Assembly: GCA_007692665.1 (NCBI GenBank) | Contig: REBP01000048.1 | Span: 1-54,730, forward strand | Source: Gemmatimonadales bacterium | Lineage (GTDB): Bacteria > Gemmatimonadota > Gemmatimonadetes > Longimicrobiales > Gaopeijiaceae | Direction: 5' to 3' | DNA: 54,730 nt | In this document: positions 28,962-38,278 of the stretch, in pieces | How positions within the stretch are numbered: the stretch's first letter is position 1 | How the letters are laid out: every line of letters starts with the position of its first letter | Made by a program: the position numbers and the translations under genes | The notes under the pieces: model-generated | Database searches by the model: none | What the model saw: the letters and a program-made list of their open reading frames with translations, nothing else | Told to the model about the DNA's origin: nothing

Positions 28962-29708
28962 ATGCGAATCCTCACACTCCTCCTGGTCTTCGCCGCGGTG
29001 AATCCGTGGGCGGGGCGAGCGAACGCAACCGGGGCCGCCACCGGGGCCAGCGGGGGCGGGGAGGGGGACCGCCCGGCCGCGGATGCCGCCCGGACGGTCG
29101 GTGTCGCGCCCATGGCCATCGGTCGACTCCACTACGGCGGGGGGGGTGACTGGTATGCGAATCCCACCTCCCTTCCGAATCTCCTCCGGGCGATCCGCCT
29201 TCAGACCGGAATCCCGGTTTCCGAGCGCGAGGTCGTGGTCCGGCCGCTGGATGCGGGGCTTCAGGACCTCGTTTTCGTGCACATGACCGGGCATGGGAAC
29301 GTGGAATTCTCTCCCGATGAACGGAGGGCGCTCCGGAGGTGGCTCGAGGGCGGCGGGTTCCTTCACGCCGACGACAATTACGGAATGGACGCAGCTTTCC
29401 GACGGGAGATTTCCCTTCTCCTTCCTGATGCGGAACTGGTGGAACTCCCCGCCGACCACCCGGTCTACCGGGTGGTCAACACGTTCGCCGAGGGGCTTCC
29501 GAAGATCCACGAGCACGACGGCGCTCCACCCGGAGGCTACGGGATCTTCCTGAACGGCCGTCTCGCCGTGTTCTACAGCCACGAAACCGACCTGGGAAAC
29601 GGGTGGGAAGACGCCGACGTTCATGATCTTCCGGACGAACTCCGCGAGGCGGCCCTCGGCATGGGCGTGAACCTCTTCGTCTACGCGCTGACACGGAGGG
29701 CGTCGTGA
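28962..29708 (+). CDS. DUF4159-domain protein, exported
   Basis: 248 aa with a signal peptide (RILTLLLVFAAVNPWAGRANA). The DUF4159 core begins at IGRLHYGGGGDWYANPTSL and continues FVHMTGHG, LRRWLEGGGFLHADDNYGMD and LAVFYSHETDLGNGWED. The fold is related to ThuA/amidotransferase-like proteins but catalytic residues are uncertain. In other bacteria DUF4159 genes sit with DUF4175, MoxR and VWA genes. Here DUF4175 follows through a GTGA overlap, with no MoxR or VWA gene in the window. Function unknown. Confidence 0.85.
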   Translation: MRILTLLLVFAAVNPWAGRANATGAATGASGGGEGDRPAADAARTVGVAPMAIGRLHYGGGGDWYANPTSLPNLLRAIRLQTGIPVSEREVVVRPLDAGLQDLVFVHMTGHGNVEFSPDERRALRRWLEGGGFLHADDNYGMDAAFRREISLLLPDAELVELPADHPVYRVVNTFAEGLPKIHEHDGAPPGGYGIFLNGRLAVFYSHETDLGNGWEDADVHDLPDELREAALGMGVNLFVYALTRRAS

Positions 29709-32700
29709 CGCCGCCGCCGGGACCGCGGGAGCGGGTGGCCGCGTGCTCGCGGTATCTCCGGCGAAGGGGAGGGGTCGCGCTTGCCCTCCTCACCGTGGGG
29801 ACCGCCGGGTTGGCACTGCCCCTGGCGTGGATCCTGGTCGGAGCCGGTGGGTGGCGTGCCGGCTCGGGGCTTCCGCTCCTGATCCTCGGGATCGCCGGGG
29901 CTGCGGCCTTCGGCGCGCTGGTGTGGGGATGGCGGCGAGTCCACGATTCCCTCGACTCCGGAACCATGATCACCCGCATCGAGAAGGCATCGGGGCTTCC
30001 GGCCGGTCGTCTGCGGGCCCAGCTCGAGCTCGAGTCGGCGCCCCCCGAGGGGACCTCGTCGAGCCTCGTCGGGGCCGGTCAGGCTGGAATCACGGGGGCC
30101 ATGAACCGCCCGGCCTCCGAGCTCAGCGGGGACGGGCGCACCGAGACAGGTCACCTGCTGCGGGTGGGTGCCGTCCTGGCCGGCGCCATGGCCCTGATCA
30201 CCCTCTCCCTCCTGGCCGCAGCGCCGAACCGCGCCGAAGTCGCCTGGGCCGGACTTGTCCGGCCCCTCGCGACGCTCAACCCCCCGGCCCTGCCTCCCCT
30301 CGAGGTCGCGCCGGGAGACGCCCGGGTCCCGCGAGGTGAGGAGGTCTCGGTGGTGATCGGTGCCTCGGGCCGGCGCGAGGTGAGCGTACGCTACGACGCG
30401 CCGGGTGAGCCCACCGGTACCCTGACGCTTCCGGTGATCGAGGGAAGGGCGGTGGGCACGCTCCCGCCGGTGACGGGGACAACCCGATACCAGGTGCGCG
30501 GGGATGACGGTGCGCTCAGCCCGGAATACCTGCTGGAGCCCGAAGACCCCCTTCTCTTCGAAGGTTTCTCCCTCCTCATCGAGTATCCGGACTACACCGG
30601 CCTGCCCCCGGAAACCCGGGCGCTCCCGCCGGCCTCGCTGGTGATCCCGGCGGGGACCTCGCTGCGGTTCTCGGGGCGGCTCGCAGGTCGTTCGGATGAC
30701 ATGCCCGAGGCCCTGGTCCTGGTGGAAACGGGCGAGACTCCCGGGGCCGGGGCATCCGTCCCGCCTCTCACGCTGGCGCTGGACGGTCGGGATTTCGATG
30801 GTCGCTGGACACCCCGCCGGAGCACGGCGGTGACCTGGGAGGCCCGCGGGCAGGTGGGGGAAGGCTACCGTCTCCCTGGAAACATGGAAGTGGAGGTCGT
30901 CCCCGATGCGCCCCCCGAGGTCACCCTTTCCCGAATGGGAGAGGGGAGCGGGTCGGAGATCTCTGCGGCCATGAGGCTTCCCCTCCGGATCGAGGCCCAG
31001 GACGACTGGGGGCTCGGGTGGGTCGAACTCGAGGTGCGCGTCTTCCCCGAAGGCGCTCCGGTGGGGGAGACCGCGGATCGCACCATGGCGGAGGGGGCGC
31101 GCCGGGTCGTGCTGGAACCCGTGCTGGACCTGGCGCGGTGGGGCCTCGAGCCCGGGACGCGGATCCGCATCCAGGCGCGGGCGGGGGATCGAGGGGCCGG
31201 CCCCGGGATCGGCGAATCCGAGCCCATGGAGTTTCGGATCCCCACCCCGGCCGCGCTCCGTCAGGAGGCGAGGGAGCAGATCCGCGCCGCAGCAGAATCC
31301 GCCGAGGAGCTTGCCGAACGCGCATCCCGGGAGCAGGCGCAGGTGGAGGCCCGCGTCCGCGACCGGGTGGCGTCCGGCGCCGCGCAGGCCGGAGGCGGTG
31401 CGTCGGCGGATCCCTCGGCGGGCGGAACCACACCGAGCGGCGAGGGGCAGGCATCCTTCCAGGACCGGGAGGCGCTTCGCGAAACGCTGGAGGGAGAGGC
31501 ACGCCTTCTCCGGGAACTCGAGTCGATCCGTGCGTCCCTCGAACGGAGCGCCGATGCCGTAGGGAGGGGGAGCGAGGAGCGGGAACTCCGGCGGACGCTG
31601 GCGGACCTGGAACAGCGCATGGCGGCCCTCGGGGGCGATGACGCCCTGGCCCGCGCCGAGGCCCGGCTGGACGCGCTCCAGGGCGAAACCCTTTCGGCGC
31701 CGGAGGCAGCGGCGGCCATGCTCGAGGCGGCGGAGCGGCAGGCCGCCCTCACGGAGCAGCTCGAGGCACTGCTCGAGCGCCTGCGGGAGACCGCCCTGGG
31801 TGCGGAGGTTGACGCGGCACGGGAGGAAGCCTCTCTCGTCACGCAGGCACAGGAGGCGCTCGCGCGTGAAGTGCGGTCCCCGGATGGGGACGGCTCGGCT
31901 CCGCCGTCTCCCCCCACCCCGGCGGAGGCGGAAGCCCGCGAAGCGGACCGGCAGGCCCGGCAGGAGGCGCTCAGGGACCGGACACGGGAACTCGAGACCC
32001 GAGTCGAGGCACTGGAGGCCCGTCTCCGGGAGCAGGGCCAGGACGGAGCCGGGGATGCCGCCAGCCAGGCCGCGCAGGCCCTCGAGCAGGCCGCTGCCGC
32101 CATGGAAGAGGCAGCGGCTCCAGGGGACCCGTCAGCGGTCGGTGAACGGGCTGACGCCGCCACCGAGGCCGCCCGGGCCGCCGAAGCTGCCATGCAGGAC
32201 GCGGCGGCCGCCGCCCGCGAGGCCCGTTCGCGCCGCGTCCGGGACGTTCTGACGGCGGCCGCCGTGCAGGCGCTCGTTCTTTCGGAGGCCTTTTCCGGGG
32301 CATCCCCCGAGGACTCGCCGGAAGGGCGGGCCTCCGATGCCGGGGCCCCCCTGGCCGTCGCGAGTGCGGCCCGCGAGGGAACGCGGAACCTGGCCCGCGC
32401 ACTCGGTGACGGCCTCCTCGACCAGCCCGACCTGGCACGGGAACTCTCGCCGCGCACCGGTGCGGCGCTCGCGGCCCTGGACCGCGTGGTGGATGCCGTC
32501 TCGGCGCCGGGAGCCGGACAGACCGCGGCCCCCGCGGCCGGGTTCCGGCCTCAGGCCGATCGAGCCCGGCAGGCGCTCCAGGCCCTCTCGCTTGCCGCGC
32601 TGGATGTTCTGGCCCGAGGGGCCGGCGAGGAGGAGGGCGGCGAGGGCGGTGGGTCATCGGAGCAGATGATGGAGGCCCTGGACGCCCTTGCCGACGCACA

Positions 32701-33211
32701 GAACGAGCTGAACCGCGATGCCGAGGCCATGGGCTCCGAACCTGGACAGGCCCGCGCCGGAGCCGGGGGACAGGAGGGGATGGAAGCCCTGGCCTCGGGC
32801 CAGCAGGCCGTGGCCTCGGCCCTCGGGGAGCTGGGCGCCCAGCCGGGCGGAGAACGCATTGCCGGGAACCTCGAGGAACTCAGGCAGGAGGCGGAGGCCC
32901 TGGCCCGCGAACTGGCGGGGTCGGCGGAGGAGGGGCGCCCCCGTGCCGAGACCTATGCGCGGCAGGAGCGACTGCTCGAGCGGCTTCTCGAGGCCGGCCG
33001 TACCCTCGAGCGGGACGAACCGACGCAGGAACGACGGGGCACCGCCGCACGGCCGGTGGAGCGTCCCCTGATCCCCGCGCTCCCCCCGGGCCTTCTGGAC
33101 CGGAGCGGGGTGGCAGTTCCATCGGCGGAGGACCTGGCTCGTCTGTCGCCGGCGGAGCGGAGGCTCGTGCTCGAATACTTCGCACGCCTGAACCGGGGAG
33201 GGACACCGTGA
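29705..33211 (+). CDS. DUF4175-like large membrane-anchored coiled-coil protein
   Basis: 1168 aa starting at a GTG in a GTGA overlap with the DUF4159 gene. Two hydrophobic helices near residues 24-48 and 56-78, and a third near 155-175, anchor it. About 200-520 is beta-rich with Ig-like stretches (PRGEEVSVVIGASGRREVSVRY, LLIEYPDYTGLPPE). About 520-1130 is a very long Ala/Glu/Arg coiled coil (TRELETRVEALEARLREQ), ending in a proline-containing tail. The layout matches DUF4175 proteins. A periplasmic scaffold role is inferred. Composition is low-complexity, so homology calls need care. Confidence 0.8.
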   Translation: MTPPPGPRERVAACSRYLRRRGGVALALLTVGTAGLALPLAWILVGAGGWRAGSGLPLLILGIAGAAAFGALVWGWRRVHDSLDSGTMITRIEKASGLPAGRLRAQLELESAPPEGTSSSLVGAGQAGITGAMNRPASELSGDGRTETGHLLRVGAVLAGAMALITLSLLAAAPNRAEVAWAGLVRPLATLNPPALPPLEVAPGDARVPRGEEVSVVIGASGRREVSVRYDAPGEPTGTLTLPVIEGRAVGTLPPVTGTTRYQVRGDDGALSPEYLLEPEDPLLFEGFSLLIEYPDYTGLPPETRALPPASLVIPAGTSLRFSGRLAGRSDDMPEALVLVETGETPGAGASVPPLTLALDGRDFDGRWTPRRSTAVTWEARGQVGEGYRLPGNMEVEVVPDAPPEVTLSRMGEGSGSEISAAMRLPLRIEAQDDWGLGWVELEVRVFPEGAPVGETADRTMAEGARRVVLEPVLDLARWGLEPGTRIRIQARAGDRGAGPGIGESEPMEFRIPTPAALRQEAREQIRAAAESAEELAERASREQAQVEARVRDRVASGAAQAGGGASADPSAGGTTPSGEGQASFQDREALRETLEGEARLLRELESIRASLERSADAVGRGSEERELRRTLADLEQRMAALGGDDALARAEARLDALQGETLSAPEAAAAMLEAAERQAALTEQLEALLERLRETALGAEVDAAREEASLVTQAQEALAREVRSPDGDGSAPPSPPTPAEAEAREADRQARQEALRDRTRELETRVEALEARLREQGQDGAGDAASQAAQALEQAAAAMEEAAAPGDPSAVGERADAATEAARAAEAAMQDAAAAAREARSRRVRDVLTAAAVQALVLSEAFSGASPEDSPEGRASDAGAPLAVASAAREGTRNLARALGDGLLDQPDLARELSPRTGAALAALDRVVDAVSAPGAGQTAAPAAGFRPQADRARQALQALSLAALDVLARGAGEEEGGEGGGSSEQMMEALDALADAQNELNRDAEAMGSEPGQARAGAGGQEGMEALASGQQAVASALGELGAQPGGERIAGNLEELRQEAEALARELAGSAEEGRPRAETYARQERLLERLLEAGRTLERDEPTQERRGTAARPVERPLIPALPPGLLDRSGVAVPSAEDLARLSPAERRLVLEYFARLNRGGTP

Positions 33212-33960
33212 GCACCGAGAGAACCATGAGCACCGTGAGCAACGTGGGGAAAGGGGTGGCCCTGGGGCTGGCGCCGGCCCTGGCCCTGGCCCTGGGCATG
33301 GCTCTGGCCCTGTTCCCGAGCACGGTTGCGGCCGGCCCGGCCGCGGCGGCCGGCGAGGCCCTCGAAGGGTCGGATCCGGAGCGGATCGTGGCGCGGCTCG
33401 CGGACGCGGAGACCCGTGGGGAAGCCGAGGAGGAGCTCCTGGTCTGGATACGGGAACTGCCCCCCGAACGTGCCTCCCTCTGGCTCCGGCTTGCCGCGGC
33501 GGTGGACCGCCTCCCTCCGGACCAGGTCGGCGCTGCGGCCCACGCGGTGCTCCTCTCCGACCCGGTGTTCGAGGCGGACCCGGTCAGGCAGGTTGCGGCG
33601 GCCAGGGAACTCCGCGACGCGGCGCTGGAACTCCACCCCTCCGGGCAGCCGGTGCTCCTCGCCCTGGCGGCCCACCTCCTGGAACCCGAGGCCCCGGGGG
33701 AAGCGCTGGATCTCCGCCGCCGCTACCTCGCCGGCGGGTTCGAGGGTCCGGAGGCGGGGGAGGTGGTCATGGCCGTGGCGCGGGCGCTCCTTGATGGGCC
33801 GGCTCCCGTGGACGGTTCCACCGGCGTGTCCGACGAGGCGCCTGCGGACGAGGCCCGTCGCATCCTGGAAGAGTTTCTCGAAGGGGCCCCGGAGCACCCC
33901 ATGGCTCCGGAGGCCCGCCGACTCCGGGCCCTGGCGGTGCGGGCGGGAGAAGGATCATGA
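33208..33960 (+). CDS. exported helical-repeat protein, unknown
   Basis: 250 aa starting at GTG in a GTGA overlap; an ATG at 33226 is an alternative. The hydrophobic signal LGLAPALALALGMALALFPS is encoded by repeated CTGGCC units. The rest is all helical (RIVARLADAETRGEAEEELL, AAARELRDAALELHPS, ARRILEEFLEGAPEHPMAPE), resembling TPR/Sel1-type repeats without a clear consensus. Its place in the overlapping run suggests it works with the DUF4159/DUF4175 proteins. Function unknown. Confidence 0.7.
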   Translation: MSTERTMSTVSNVGKGVALGLAPALALALGMALALFPSTVAAGPAAAAGEALEGSDPERIVARLADAETRGEAEEELLVWIRELPPERASLWLRLAAAVDRLPPDQVGAAAHAVLLSDPVFEADPVRQVAAARELRDAALELHPSGQPVLLALAAHLLEPEAPGEALDLRRRYLAGGFEGPEAGEVVMAVARALLDGPAPVDGSTGVSDEAPADEARRILEEFLEGAPEHPMAPEARRLRALAVRAGEGS

Positions 33961-35240
33961 GAATGCGCCGCATGAGAACCCAGATCCTCGGGATCGCCCT
34001 TGCAGTGGCCCTCCCCATCCTGTCGGGGGCCGGCAGCCACCTCCATGCCCAGCACCTCCTCGTGCCCATGGACCGAGGCCAGTCGGACCACCTTCGGGCG
34101 TATGGGCTGACCTACGCCGTCATCGAGCGAGGCGAAGCGGCGGAGTGGCTCCTCAATTTCCGGGACGGTGCCTTCCTGCTTCCGGACCGCACGTGGATCC
34201 GCCGGGAGGCGGCGGTCCTCGGGGTCCGGGTCGAGGCGGTGGACGGGGCGGAGGTGGCCACGATCCGTGACACCATGGCCCGCGGCGACATGGAGGCGGT
34301 TCTCCTCGAGGCGGCGCCGCGGATCGCGGTGTACACGCCGCCCAACTCTCCGCCCTGGGCCGACGCGGTGACGCTGGTCCTGGAGTACGCGGGGATTCCC
34401 TACGAAACGGTCTGGGATGCGGAGGTGCTCGAGGGGCGACTCCCCGACTACGACTGGCTGCATCTTCACCACGAGGACTTCACGGGGCAGTACTCGAAGT
34501 TCTTCCAGGCCTTTGCGGCCACGCCCTGGCTTCGGGAGGAGGTGGCGCGCAATACCGAGATGGCCGAGCGCTTCGGCTATGACGACGTCCCGGAACTCAA
34601 GCGGGCGGTGGCCGAAGGCATCCGGAGTTTCGTGATGGGAGGCGGCTTCCTCTTCGCCATGTGCTCGGCCACGGAGACGCTGGACCTGGCCCTGGCGAGT
34701 CATGGCACCGACATCACTGCGTCCTTCGCCAACGGCAGGCCCCCGGACCCCGACGCCGCCTCGCGCATGGACTGGGACCGTGCCCTCGCGTTCCAGGGCG
34801 CCCAGCCCCAGCTCTCCGCGTCGGTGAACGCCTTCTCGGACATCGACACCCACCAGGTGAACACCTCGGCGCGCCGGGCCCTCGGGTCGTTCGCCCTCTT
34901 CGAGTTCAGCGCCCGGGCCGATCCGGTGGCCGCCATGCTGGTTCAGAACCACCAGGCCGTGATCCCGGATTTCTACGGACTGACCACCGCCTTCGCCGCC
35001 GATCGCCTCAAGCCCGGCTCCACGATTCTTGCGCGGGAGGGAAACCGGGTAAAATACGTGCATGGGTCGGCGGGGGAGGGAAGCTGGACCTTCTACGGCG
35101 GTCACGATCCCGAAGACGCGGAACACCAGGTGGGCGACGCCCCCACACGCCTCGAACTCCACCCGAACTCCGCCGGCTACCGCCTCATCCTGAACAACAT
35201 CCTGTTCCCGGCCGCGAAGCCCCGTCCGCTGAAGACCTGA
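33957..35240 (+). CDS. exported protein of the family labelled 'asparagine synthetase B' in databases
   Basis: 427 aa with a signal peptide (LGIALAVALPILSGAGSHLHAQ). The mature N-terminus HLLVPMDRGQSDHLRAYGLT and EWLLNFRDGAFLLP match a Bacteroidota/Gemmatimonadota family carried under that name. I see neither the N-terminal Cys nucleophile nor an ATP-pyrophosphatase SGG loop, so asparagine synthesis is not supported. MGGGFLFAMCSATETLDLAL and the FYGGHDPED stretch look like an amidotransferase/ThuA-type fold. ATGA overlap with the preceding gene; last of the four-gene run. Confidence 0.75.
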   Translation: MRMRRMRTQILGIALAVALPILSGAGSHLHAQHLLVPMDRGQSDHLRAYGLTYAVIERGEAAEWLLNFRDGAFLLPDRTWIRREAAVLGVRVEAVDGAEVATIRDTMARGDMEAVLLEAAPRIAVYTPPNSPPWADAVTLVLEYAGIPYETVWDAEVLEGRLPDYDWLHLHHEDFTGQYSKFFQAFAATPWLREEVARNTEMAERFGYDDVPELKRAVAEGIRSFVMGGGFLFAMCSATETLDLALASHGTDITASFANGRPPDPDAASRMDWDRALAFQGAQPQLSASVNAFSDIDTHQVNTSARRALGSFALFEFSARADPVAAMLVQNHQAVIPDFYGLTTAFAADRLKPGSTILAREGNRVKYVHGSAGEGSWTFYGGHDPEDAEHQVGDAPTRLELHPNSAGYRLILNNILFPAAKPRPLKT

Positions 35241-35241
35241 C

Positions 35242-37941
35242 TTGACCCCGACCACCACCCCGGAAACACCAGCGCGTCCCCTTGAGCTCGCCCCCGAGGC
35301 CTCCGCCCGAATCCGGGCCGAGATCGAGCGGGCCGGCGGGCGGGAGGTCTGCTTCCTGGCGGAGGTCACCGCGGACCGCCGCATCGTGAACCCCAGGGCC
35401 GTGGCCCGCGGGAATCACCAGGCGGTACTGGCGGCGGCCCGGGATGCGGAGGTCGGGGAGATCCTGCTGCACAATCACCCGTCGGGGGTGCTGGCCCCCT
35501 CCGAGGCCGATCTGGACATCGCCGCGCGGGTCTACGAGGAAGGGCTGGGGACCGCCATCACGAACAACGAGGGGACGGGGCTCTACGTCGTGGTGGAGCC
35601 GCCCCGCCCCCGGCACCGAGCTGAACTGGATGCGGAGGAGGTGGACGCCTTCCTCGCCCCCTCCGGGGGGCTCTCCGGTGCCCACGGGGGCTACGAGGAC
35701 CGTCCCGGACAGCGGGCCATGGCGCGCCTCGTCGTGGAGCGCTACAACGCCGGAGGGGTGGCGGTGGTGGAGGCGGGGACCGGAACGGGGAAGTCGCTGG
35801 CGTACCTCCTCCCTGCGGCGCTCTGGGCGCTGCGGAACGGCGAGCGCACCGTCATCTCGACGAACACCATCAACCTCCAGGAGCAACTGGTGGGGAAGGA
35901 CCTCCCCCTCCTGCAGCGGGTGCTGGGAGAGAAACTGACCTGGGCGCTGGTGAAGGGGCGGGGCAACTACGTTTCGATCCGGCGGCTCCTCCTGGCGGTC
36001 GATTCGGCGCCGACCCTCTTCGAGAACGACCGGAGCGCCGAACTGGAGGGGCTCCGGGCGTGGATCGAGGGCTCCGCGGACGGATCGCTGGCCGACCTCT
36101 CGGCGCCTCCGTCCGAAGAGGTGTGGGAGGAGGTCCGCTCCGACGGGGACATCTGCCTCAAGGCCCGCTGCCCCCACTTCCAGCAGTGCTTCTACCACAG
36201 GTCCAGGCGCGCCGGTGCCGCAGCCGACCTCCTGGTCGCGAACCACGCCCTCCTTTTCAGCGACATCAGTCTCCGCCGGGCCGCCGACAACTGGAGCATG
36301 TCGGCGGTGCTTCCACCCTACCGCCACGTGATCCTGGACGAGGCCCACAACGTGGAGGATGCGGCCACTTCCCACCTGGGCGCCGAAGTGTCACGCATCG
36401 GACTCTTCCGGCTTCTGAGCCGCCTCGACCGCAATGGCAAGGGCGTGCTGAACGCCGTGGAGGAGCGGGTCAGGGACACCGTGGTGGCACCGGAGCGGGA
36501 GGAAATCCTCCGGCGCATCGAGGGCCATCTGCGCCCCGCCGCCCACCGGGCCCGGGAGGCGCTGACCCGATTCTTCGATGCCCTGGAGCCCCGTGTTCCC
36601 GGGGAGGAGGACGAGCCGCTGCGGCTCGGGCGTGGCGACCCTCGGGACCCCACCGACGACGTCCTTCTCATGGAGCGGATGGACGCCCTGGTCGCCGCGT
36701 TCGATCGCCTTCGCCGGGAGGTGGGTGAACTCCGCGTGCGCCTCGAGGGAGAGCCGGCCCGGGAAGAGCGTTTCGAGGACCGCCTCCTGGACCTTCGGGC
36801 CGTGGAGCGGCGGCTCGAGTCCGCGGCGGGCGCCCTCGGTCTCGTGCTGTCGCCGGGGGAGGCGAGTGACCGGTTCGTTCGATGGGTGGAGGGGCGGGGC
36901 AAGCCCGGTGAGCCGCTCCGGAACGTGCGGCTGGCCGCTGCGCCCGTGGAGCCCGGGGACCTCCTCCGGGAAGCGCTGTTCGACCGGGTGGACACCGCGG
37001 TGCTCACCTCCGCCACGCTCACCACGGGGACCCGGGACTTCCGCTTCATCCGGGACCGGCTGGGCCTGGGTGCACCGCCCCCGGTTGTCAGGCCCGCCGG
37101 CCTCGTGCTTCACGAGGTCCAGGACCTTCCGGAGGGCGCCGGCGCCACCGACGTCACGGATCCCGTCGACCTCTCCGATCTCCTCGCATCCCGGGACCAC
37201 GCCCCCCCGCTCGTCGTTGCCGAGGCCCGGGTGGCCTCGCCCTTCGACTACCCGCAGCAGGCGCTGTTCGGTGTCCCTTCGGACCTGCCGGAGCACCGGG
37301 ACTGGAAGGCCTTCCAGGACGCCACGGCCCGGGTCACGGCCGAGTTTGCCGAAATCACGGGAGGCGGGCTCTTCGTGCTCTTCACCTCCCACAAGGCGCT
37401 TCGGAACACGGCGTCGCTTCTCCGGCAGATGGGGATCGACCGCCGCTATCCGCTCTGGGTGCACGGCGAGGGCTCACGGGTTCGGCTCCTGCGGGACTTC
37501 ACGGCGTCGGGGCGGGGGATCCTGCTCGGCACCTCGTCCTTCTGGGAGGGGGTGGACGTGCCGGGCGACCCGCTCCGGGGGCTCATCCTCCAGAAGATCC
37601 CGTTCCGGGTCCCCTCGGAACCCATCACCCAGGCGAGAACCGAGGCACTGGAACGTCGAGGCATGAACGGGTTCGCCCACTACCAGGTCCCCCTGGCCGC
37701 CCTCCGCCTCAAGCAGGGATTCGGCCGCCTCATCCGGGCGCGGTCCGACCGGGGTGCGGTCCTCCTCCTCGACCGACGAATCCTGACGGCACGCTACGGA
37801 CGCACGCTCCGGCAGGCCCTCCCCGATGCCCCGCTCGTCCGGGGGCCCTGGGCGGAGGTGAAAGGGGCGCTTCGGACCTTCTACGGTGCCGGGTCGGGCC
37901 CCGCGGCGGGGTTGCCGTCCCCCGGGGGCGCGGTAGATTAG
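35242..37941 (+). CDS. DinG-type helicase with N-terminal JAMM (RadC-like) domain
   Basis: 899 aa. Residues 1-130 carry a JAMM metal site: E41, H77, H79, S87 and D90 in HNHPSGVLAPSEAD, exactly HxHx7Sx2D. A DinG/XPD superfamily 2 helicase follows: Walker A EAGTGTGKS (177-184), DEAH (365-368), Fe-S region C304-x4-C309-x5-C315, later SATLTTGTRDF and LLGTSSFWEGVDVPGD. E. coli DinG has the same last three cysteines; its first is in the NYxC position, which is Ser here (NYVSIRR, S244). The start is TTG, the only reasonable choice, one base after the previous stop. Probably unwinds DNA; the JAMM role is unknown. Confidence 0.88.
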   Translation: MTPTTTPETPARPLELAPEASARIRAEIERAGGREVCFLAEVTADRRIVNPRAVARGNHQAVLAAARDAEVGEILLHNHPSGVLAPSEADLDIAARVYEEGLGTAITNNEGTGLYVVVEPPRPRHRAELDAEEVDAFLAPSGGLSGAHGGYEDRPGQRAMARLVVERYNAGGVAVVEAGTGTGKSLAYLLPAALWALRNGERTVISTNTINLQEQLVGKDLPLLQRVLGEKLTWALVKGRGNYVSIRRLLLAVDSAPTLFENDRSAELEGLRAWIEGSADGSLADLSAPPSEEVWEEVRSDGDICLKARCPHFQQCFYHRSRRAGAAADLLVANHALLFSDISLRRAADNWSMSAVLPPYRHVILDEAHNVEDAATSHLGAEVSRIGLFRLLSRLDRNGKGVLNAVEERVRDTVVAPEREEILRRIEGHLRPAAHRAREALTRFFDALEPRVPGEEDEPLRLGRGDPRDPTDDVLLMERMDALVAAFDRLRREVGELRVRLEGEPAREERFEDRLLDLRAVERRLESAAGALGLVLSPGEASDRFVRWVEGRGKPGEPLRNVRLAAAPVEPGDLLREALFDRVDTAVLTSATLTTGTRDFRFIRDRLGLGAPPPVVRPAGLVLHEVQDLPEGAGATDVTDPVDLSDLLASRDHAPPLVVAEARVASPFDYPQQALFGVPSDLPEHRDWKAFQDATARVTAEFAEITGGGLFVLFTSHKALRNTASLLRQMGIDRRYPLWVHGEGSRVRLLRDFTASGRGILLGTSSFWEGVDVPGDPLRGLILQKIPFRVPSEPITQARTEALERRGMNGFAHYQVPLAALRLKQGFGRLIRARSDRGAVLLLDRRILTARYGRTLRQALPDAPLVRGPWAEVKGALRTFYGAGSGPAAGLPSPGGAVD
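37912..37939 (+). promoter_or_regulatory. putative promoter for the small membrane protein gene
   Basis: TTGCCG (37912-37917), 16 bp, TAGATT (37934-37939), overlapping the helicase gene end. The transcript start would be near 37946, 9 nt before the ATG at 37955. Confidence 0.45.
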
Positions 37942-37954
37942 CCAGGGGCACTGA

Positions 37955-38233
37955 ATGCCTCGCATCCCCGGCCTCACCCGGTTCCTCCCACCCCCGAAAT
38001 TCATGACCCGCATCTTCGGCTACGCTGTCGGCGTGATCTGGCTCGGCTTCACCCTCATGGCGCTGGGCGCCCGCTCCTCGGGCGTTCAGGCCGGACAGCC
38101 GGACGTGATCTTCTGGTGGACCGTCATCGCAAGTGTCTACGCGCTGGCCGCCATGGTCGCCATCGTGGGCACCTTCCGCCACCAGGCCAACGGCCCGCGA
38201 AAGGGGCCCGTCCGGAGCGGGCGGAAAGGCTGA
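37955..38233 (+). CDS. small membrane protein
   Basis: 92 aa with two hydrophobic helices: YAVGVIWLGFTLMALGA and VIFWWTVIASVYALAAMVAIVG. A basic C-terminus (NGPRKGPVRSGRKG) is likely cytoplasmic, so both ends may be inside. An ATG at 38003 (MTRIFGYAVG) gives 76 aa and is equally plausible because the first 16 residues are Pro/Arg-rich. No family recognised. Confidence 0.6.
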   Translation: MPRIPGLTRFLPPPKFMTRIFGYAVGVIWLGFTLMALGARSSGVQAGQPDVIFWWTVIASVYALAAMVAIVGTFRHQANGPRKGPVRSGRKG

Positions 38234-38278
38234 GTCGCGGCCCTTTCCGCCTCGCCTCCGAACAGCGCCGGCATTCTC

